Part shown: positions 57,807-64,000 of the stretch, one piece after another | Layout of the letters: every line of letters begins with the position of its first letter | Numbering within the stretch: position 1 is the first letter of the stretch | Origin: Smallanthus sonchifolius | Lineage: Eukaryota; Streptophyta; Magnoliopsida; Asterales; Asteraceae | Reading direction: 5' to 3' | DNA: 64,000 nt | NCBI GenBank assembly: GCA_023525975.1 | Contig: JAKNSE010000037.1 | Coordinates: 6,058,501-6,122,500 of the forward strand | The notes under the pieces: generated by a model | Told to the model about the DNA's origin: nothing | Seen by the model: the letters and a program-made list of their open reading frames with translations, nothing else | Database searches by the model: none | Made by a program: the position numbers and the translations under genes

Positions 57807-60800
57807 TTGGAGTCCTTGAAAAGGATTGAGCAGGATAAAGAGATCCAAATCAAAACAAATGAGTCGTGTGAACGACAACTAGGTCAGTTGGCTGAGAAGA
57901 TAGCACAAGTGGTGGGACGAGCACCATGGCAACTTCCGAGTGACACAAAGTTAAACCCACAACACCAAGGTGCCAGCTCTTCGAGCTCAAGGAATGCAAA
58001 TGTCTCCCATGTAAGTATTCTTATAAGCGGTAAGGTGTATAAAAAAGTCACCTCGTCATCAACGGATGTTGAGGGAGTGGTAGTTGATCTAGGGGAAGAT
58101 GATGAGAGTGATAGTGATTCGGAAATGGTTTTTATTAAACAAGCTAAAAAGGTAAATTTTTCTGAAACAACTAAATCTAAACCGAACACGGCTGTCACTC
58201 AAGGTGTAGGGGTGGAGAATAATACCACGCTTATCCTTTTGCTTTACTAGAACCATCTAAAAAGAATGTGACTAAAAGGGGCCCACAACAGGATGAGTTG
58301 TAGGACATGTTCAAACAAGTAAAAATTAACCTCCCTCTTTTAGACGCAATTATGCAAGTACCAGCTTATGCGAAGTACTTGAAGGAATTATGCACCCAAA
58401 AAACGGCACCTTAAAATGCCCAAAAAGCTTGACCTGACCGACAATGTCAATGCCGTTTTGTCGGGTGCATTGCCACCTAAGTTACAGGATCCAGGAGCAC
58501 CTTTAATTTCTGTGCAGATTGGTGAACTAAAAATCAATAAGGTTCTTCTAGATCTTGGAGCTAGTGTTAGTATCCTCCCAGTAAGTTTATATGACCAGTA
58601 CGATTTTGGTCCTCTACAAAAGGCCAACACTACCCTGGTGTTGGGAGATCTTACTCTTAAACTACCTAGGGGGATATTGACCGATGTGATTGTGAAGGTG
58701 GAATATTTTTACTATCCTGTCGATTTCTTAGTGCTTGATTATGTAGCTCCTACTAATGACAAGCATCCTAGTGTGATATTGGGAAGACAATTCTTGAGAA
58801 CAGCTCAATGTGTAATCAATTGCGTAACAGGTACAGTGGACATGGCATTTGGCAACCGAAGGTTAAGGTTAAACATATTTGCTAGTGCTATTCCTATTCC
58901 AATCAATGGAGAATGCTTTATGGAAGACGTTGTTGAGGGGTGTCGTCCTCATGAAAATGAGGGTGAAACCCTGGAACCATGTATTGTGTGTGACAGGAAA
59001 CAAGAAGAGTACGAACATGACATGAAGGAAGCAGAGGCACAAGTGGAGGTGTATGCTTTGAGAGAAAGAGTGCCAAATTGGTCACTCCAGGTTGAGAGTT
59101 TGCGGGAACATATTGATACCCAGCTAAAGACATCATTGGAATCACCACCTAAGCTAGATCTGAAAGACTTGCCTAAACATTTAAAATATGCATTTGTGGG
59201 TGAAAATAACACTATTCCGGTTATCGTTGCTGCAGGTTTAACTGAAGAACAGGAGCAGGCATTGATGAAGGTTTTGATTGCCCATAGGGCAGCAATTGGG
59301 TGGACCATAGCATATCTAAAAGGGATCAGCCCAACAATTGTCATGCATAAGATTGTGACAGAAGAAGGAGCAAAACCAACTCGGGATGCTCAACGAAGGT
59401 TGAATCCTAACATGTGTGAAGTGGTGAAGAAGGAGGTGCTCAGGTGGTTAGATGCGGGTATCATCTACCCCATCTCTGGCAGCAGTTGGGTGAGCCCTAC
59501 GGGTATCATCTACCCCATCTTTGACAACAGTTGGGTGAGCTCTACTCAGACAGTGCCTAAGAAAGTTAGCATTCAGGTAATAAAGGGAGAGAGTGGGGAA
59601 GAGATTGCCACTCGGCCGGTAACCGGGTGGCGAATCTGTATAGATTATGAGAAATTAAATGATGTAACATCAAAAGACCACTTCCCTATCCCTTTCATTG
59701 ATCAAATCATCGAGAAACTCGCAGGTTAGAAATTTTATTGTTTCTTAGATGGGTACTCGGGTTATAATCAAATTGCAATACATCCAGAGGATCAACAAAA
59801 GACCACGTTCACTTGTCCGTATGTTACTTTCGCATTTAGGCGAATGCCTTTCAGCTTGTGCAACGCCCCGTCCACCTTCCAACGGTGCATGATGAGTATT
59901 TTTTTCAGATATGACCGGGGAGTCCATGGAAGTCTTCATGGATGATTTTTCAATATTTGGCACTACTTTTGAAACATGTCTAAATCAATTAACAAAGGTA
60001 TTAAAACAATATGTAGAAAATAATCTGGTACTGAGTTGGGAGAAAAGACACTTCATGGTTCAAGAAGGGGTGGTTTTGGGTCATGTTATATCTAGTAAGG
60101 GTATTGAGGTCGACCAGGCAAAAATGCGGGTCATTTCAACTCTACCTCCACCAAACAGTGTCAAAGGCGTTCGTTCCTTCTTAGGATACGCCGGGTTTTA
60201 CAGAAGGTTCATTAAAGGTTTTAATGTCATAACCAAACCATTGTGTAATCTACTACTTAAAGATGTCCCTTTTGTTTTTGAAAAAGAATGTTTAGATTTA
60301 ATTGAGTTATTTAAACAAAAATTGGTGGAGGCCCCTATTTTAAAATCACCGGATTGGTCATTACCCTTTTAGATTATGTGTGATGCAAGTGATTATGCTG
60401 TGGGGGAGGTATTGGGACAACGGGTGGATAAGAAACCTGTGGTGATATACTATGCTAGTAAGACTCTTTCTGATGCTTAGCTTAATTACACCCCCACTGA
60501 GAAAGAGCTACTAGTAGTAGTCTATGCTTTGGATAAGTTTAGATCATATATCTGGGGTAGCAAGGTTATTGTTTATTCTGTTCATAGTGCAGTCAGGTAC
60601 CTCATGGCAAAGAAGGATGCCAAGCCACGGTTGATCCGTTGGATCTTGTTGTTGTAGGAATTTAACTTGGAGATCCATGACAAGAAGGGAAGCGAGAATG
60701 TAGTGGCAGATCATTTGTCACGCATTGTGAAGGATGAAAAGTGATTCTGAGGGAGAGATTAATGAAACATACCGTGATGAACAATTACTATAAGTTTCTA

Positions 60801-62090
60801 CTACTTCTTGGTTTGCTAATATTGTTAACTATTTGGCTACAGGTGCAATTCCAGAACATTGGTCTAAGGAGAAAAGGCACCAGTTCATTGCACAGTACAT
60901 CTGGGATGAGCGAGACTTATTTAAAGTGGGCGCGGATCAACTGGTTAGAAGATGTATACCAGAGTCAGAGATTCAATGTGTGTTAGGTCTGGTACATGCA
61001 TCTGCTTGTGGAGGATATTTCAGCGGGCAAAAGACAGGGCAAAAGGTATTTGAAGAAGGCCTATTTTGGCCATCCATCTTTTGGGATGCTTTTGAGTTCG
61101 CTAAGAACCGTGTGAACTACCAGAAGATGGGTAGTATTTCAAAGAGGAACGAGATGCCACTGCAGTTGATCTTGGTTGTGGATTTGTTTGATGTATGGGG
61201 CATAGATTTTATGGGGCCATTTCCAAACTCTTGTGGGTATCTCTATATTCTAGTAGCTATGGATTACGTTTCCAAGTGGGTGGAGGCTATAGCAACAAAG
61301 ACAAACGACCATGCAGTGGTGTGCAAATTTGTGCAAACCAACATCTTTTCCTGATTTGGAATCCCTCGTGCGATCATTAGTGATGGGGGCTCACATTTCA
61401 AGAACTTCCAATTTGGGAGATTGCTTAAACGGCATGGCGTAGATCACAGAATAGCTACTCCATATCATCCACAGACCAGCGGGCAGGTCAAAGTTTCCAA
61501 CTGACAGATCAAAGAGATTCTGCAGAAGACAGTGCTATCAGATAGGAAAGATTGGTCAGGGAAGCTTGATGATGCCTTATGGGCTTACCGCACCGCTTAT
61601 AAAACTCCAATCGGCACCACACCGTACAAATTTGGTGTAAGGAAAAGGATGCCATTTGCCAGTTGAGATTGCACATAGGGCATTATGGGCAGTCAAAGAG
61701 GTTAACCTTGACTATGACGTTGCGGGTATGGAAAGGAAGTTACAATTGAATGAGCTAGAAGAGTTACTGGATACAGCGTATGAATGTGTTTCTGCTTATA
61801 AAGATCTGATGAAGAAAGTGCATGACGCTAAGTTGAAGAAGATGACGTTCGAAGTGGGGCAGAAAGTTTGGCTCTACAACTCTATGCTCAAGTTTTTTCC
61901 AGGAAAATTAAAAAGCAAGTGGATGGGCCCGTATCTGATTACACAGGTAGGTAACTATGGGGACATTGAGATTGAAGACTTCGATGATCATCTGAGGCAA
62001 GTAGTAAATGGCCATCGGTTGAAACCATATCTGGAAGCAGCGAATATCAATTACATTGAAGAATCATGGAGCGTCTTGAAGAATCCATAA
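57807..62090 (+). pseudogene. Athila 2 pol: protease, RT, RNase H, integrase
   Basis: The gag-pol linker (57807-58250) leads to the protease LLDLGASVSILP (58540) and ILGRQFL. RT segments are WRICIDYEKLND, a stop at 59727, YSGYNQIAIHP, a shift near 59898, and FMDDFSIFG (59937). RNase H has stops at 60370, 60478 and 60655. In the integrase zinc region one expected Cys reads Asn-Tyr (NRVNYQKMG). Core motifs IDFMGPFP and SDGGSHF are present, but the third catalytic residue reads Lys in GQVKVSN; stops lie at 61352 and 61502 with a shift near 61632. A 45-bp tandem duplication is at 59456-59545. Clearly dead. Confidence 0.85.
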
Positions 62091-62106
62091 CCATACTGAG
62101 GTACAC

Positions 62107-62155
62107 CGCGTCTGGCTGAAGACGTTAAACATAGCGCTACTAGGAGGCAACCTAA
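62107..62155 (+). ncRNA. Conserved post-pol block with hairpin, Athila 2
   Basis: GTCTGGCTGAAGAC, TTAAACATAGCGCTAC, then stem TAGG/CCTA (62141-62144, 62151-62154) around loop AGGCAA. Compared with Athila 1, both halves of two stem pairs have changed together while the loop is identical. Confidence 0.45.
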
Positions 62156-62684
62156 GGTTAGTTAGTTTTATTTTCAAGTTTAGTTAAATGAACGTTGTGG
62201 GTGTGTTCCCTAGAAACCCTCACGAGACTAAACTCGTCCACTCGGGCTACCGAGGGGTTTAAAAGGCTTGTTGCATATGCTAAATGTCTCGGTGATTCCT
62301 ACGAAAGTGAGTTAGGTTGTTATTTTTTTTATTTTAGTTAATTGTATGCAATTGGACTAGTGTGAGGACGTCTCTGGGGAGATTATGGTTGGATAGAGTG
62401 TGATTGAGGGAAATACATAAACCAGTGGGGGATAGGATGCCGTTGTAGAGTTTGTATAAAATTTTGAGTTTTTTGGTATAGTTTTGTGTTTTTCTAACTT
62501 TTTGCAGGGTTTCATGGCCAATTTGGTGATAAAAATCATCAGGAAAGACATTCCAGGTATGTGGGCATATATTCTAAGTGTTGGAATGAGTTTTTGAAGA
62601 AGTTGAAAATTTTGAGTTTTAGGAGGTGAAAAAATTCTAAGGCAAAAATTGGAAAAAAAATTATCTTTCTGTGATGGAGGTCCC

Positions 62685-62813
62685 CTAGCGGTACGCGAAG
62701 GGTTATGGGTCAGTATTCGTGGTACGCGAAGAACAAAAAAGGGTACGACCAACTTTTTATCCCTCGCGGTACGCGAGGGATTCTCCTCTGGTTCTCGTGG
62801 TACGCGAAGAACC
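62685..62813. repeat. Athila 2 post-pol dyad array
   Basis: Four dyads of the LTR type at 62685-62700, 62715-62731, 62761-62779 (arms CCCTCGCG/CGCGAGGG) and 62790-62813 (arms GGTTCTCG/GAAGAACC). They lie between pol and the expected env-position gene. The minus-strand frame at 62357-62815 translates this repeat and is not a gene. Confidence 0.65.
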
Positions 62814-62814
62814 A

Positions 62815-64000
62815 TGAAACCCTAATTTTTGTTTTTTTATTTTATTTTTATTTTTTATTATTTGAGTCGTTCGAGTCCGTCTAGTATTTTTATTTTTATT
62901 TGAGTCATTATATTGAGTCGGTGTGATGTTTGTGGGTTTGTTTCGAGCTTATTTTTGCAGGTTTTGATTGATCTACCCGTACTCAATCTCCATTCGGGAG
63001 GTGATATCCGACTTTTGATTGATTCTAGTGTACAATGCAACCCACTTACATCTGTGGAGCACGATCGCGAATGAAATGCTATACGATCGTCTTTCTAACT
63101 AAGTTGTTTATTTTTTTGTATTTTTCTTTTATTTTTGAGTTGTTGTTCCTAAATTGAGGACAATGTCGAGTTTAAGTTTGGGGAGGGGAGACCTTGTCTA
63201 GGTCTGGTTTGAGGCTTTGTTTTGAGTGAGTTTTGAGTCATAAAAATACATTTAAATTTAAAAGTTTACAAAAATGTCCCTAGATTAGAATGTTTGCAAC
63301 AAATGAAAAATGATAGTACAATCGGGAATTTGCGTGTGGAATTTAATTGAATAAGAAAGATGATCAAGCACCTCTAATTTTAACATTTTGGTAGGCCCAA
63401 CCGACTTAAGAACTTAAACATCCTGATAGTGAATCTAACTTAATTGAATAATTAATTTAGGATGTCTTGTGGGTTCTCATCTTAGGGGTGTCAGTAAGGT
63501 CGAAACTGTCAATATAGGGTGATAGGTACCACTATAAACAAAAATTTATAAGTTTTTAAATTTATTTGGCACACCGCTTTCTTTTTATGAAAATAAATCC
63601 GAAAGTTGGTGGCGCCCGCAATCCATAATCCATAAATTGAATGAGCTTAATTAATTAAAATTGAGAGCTTGAGTTTCGCCTACGTGTTACCCTCCGGGAT
63701 AGTGACTTGGTTGATACACCCATGGGCGGGACTTAAGTGATCAATATTGGATGAATAAGTTAGGTTTATGTGTTTCCCTTTGGGATGGGACATGAAGGAT
63801 ACACCCCTATTCCGAAGCTTATGAATTTCATTGTTTAAAAACTGCAGCCTACGTGTCATATATCGGGTTACAGCTTGATTGAAACACCACTGGGTTAGGT
63901 TTAATCGTATAAGTATTAATAAAAGCTAAAACATTCATCCATCGATCCATTATCCATCTGATTTTCAAAAACATATAAATTCGTGTTTATAAAGGTGGGG
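62815..64000 (+). other. Athila 2 post-pol non-coding region
   Basis: AT-rich with a purine tract TTTAAGTTTGGGGAGGGGAG at about 63170-63190, a possible internal polypurine tract. GATACACCC-like phrases recur at about 63713 and 63800. No ORF of note to the window end. Confidence 0.5.

Larger units (their letters stand above)
54724..64000 (+). mobile_element. Athila-type Ty3 retrotransposon 2, 3' end outside window
   Basis: 5' LTR 54724-55812 (TGAT...ATCA), tRNA-Asp-type primer site, gag, pol and a long post-pol region. The env-position gene and the 3' LTR would lie beyond 64000. It differs from Athila 1 in LTR, in dyad motif and by many substitutions, so it is a separate family of the lineage. 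It is far more decayed. Confidence 0.88.

Overview
The window is typical of a large, repeat-rich eudicot plant nuclear genome. LTR retrotransposons in the Sirevirus, Athila and Tekay styles sit alongside CACTA, PIF/Harbinger and MITE-type DNA transposons, with one plant TNL-type immune-receptor gene relic. The env-like ORF of the Sirevirus and the receptor exons look most like Asteraceae (daisy family) sequences. That placement is judgement from memory, not a search. I see no intact host gene, rRNA, tRNA or CRISPR array.

Layout. (1) 1-2380: tail of an LTR-like sequence, then a MITE-like element with a GGT-rich core. (2) 2580-8987: an internally deleted Tekay-like Ty3 element on the minus strand. 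Its gag is fused directly to the end of its RT, and its upstream LTR runs into an inverted copy of itself, which carries a further DNA-transposon insertion. (3) 9101-10057: MITE-like pieces. (4) 10058-39685: a nested stack. An old solo LTR of about 4.07 kb (duplication CTAGC) is split by a 12.35-kb Sirevirus on the minus strand (12895-25245, duplication TTATG) and by a 13.2-kb Athila on the plus strand (25939-39138, duplication TCGTC). (5) 39691-48400: low-complexity DNA, a PIF/Harbinger element, a MITE sitting in an AT microsatellite, a two-exon BTB/NPH3-like gene fragment whose intron holds a CACTA element, and an RT-associated pseudogene. (6) 49090-53126: a nine-exon NB-ARC/LRR/C-JID gene lacking its TIR exon, carrying one stop and two frameshifts, and ending in a CaaX-like tetrapeptide. 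(7) 53788-54065: possible Copia LTR remnant. (8) 54724-64000: a second, more decayed Athila that runs off the window.

The most interesting signal is cross-family. Four LTR-retrotransposon families here carry a family-specific repeated motif about 80-330 bp inside the U3 end of the LTR. In the Ty3 families the motif is a 15-24 bp dyad. In both Athila elements the same dyad recurs downstream of pol, and a looser version of the Sirevirus motif recurs between its pol and env-like ORF. The two Athilas also share a block just after pol that contains a hairpin with two covarying base pairs. Together these suggest a cis-regulatory layer between pol and the env-like ORF (second promoter, RNA element, or both).
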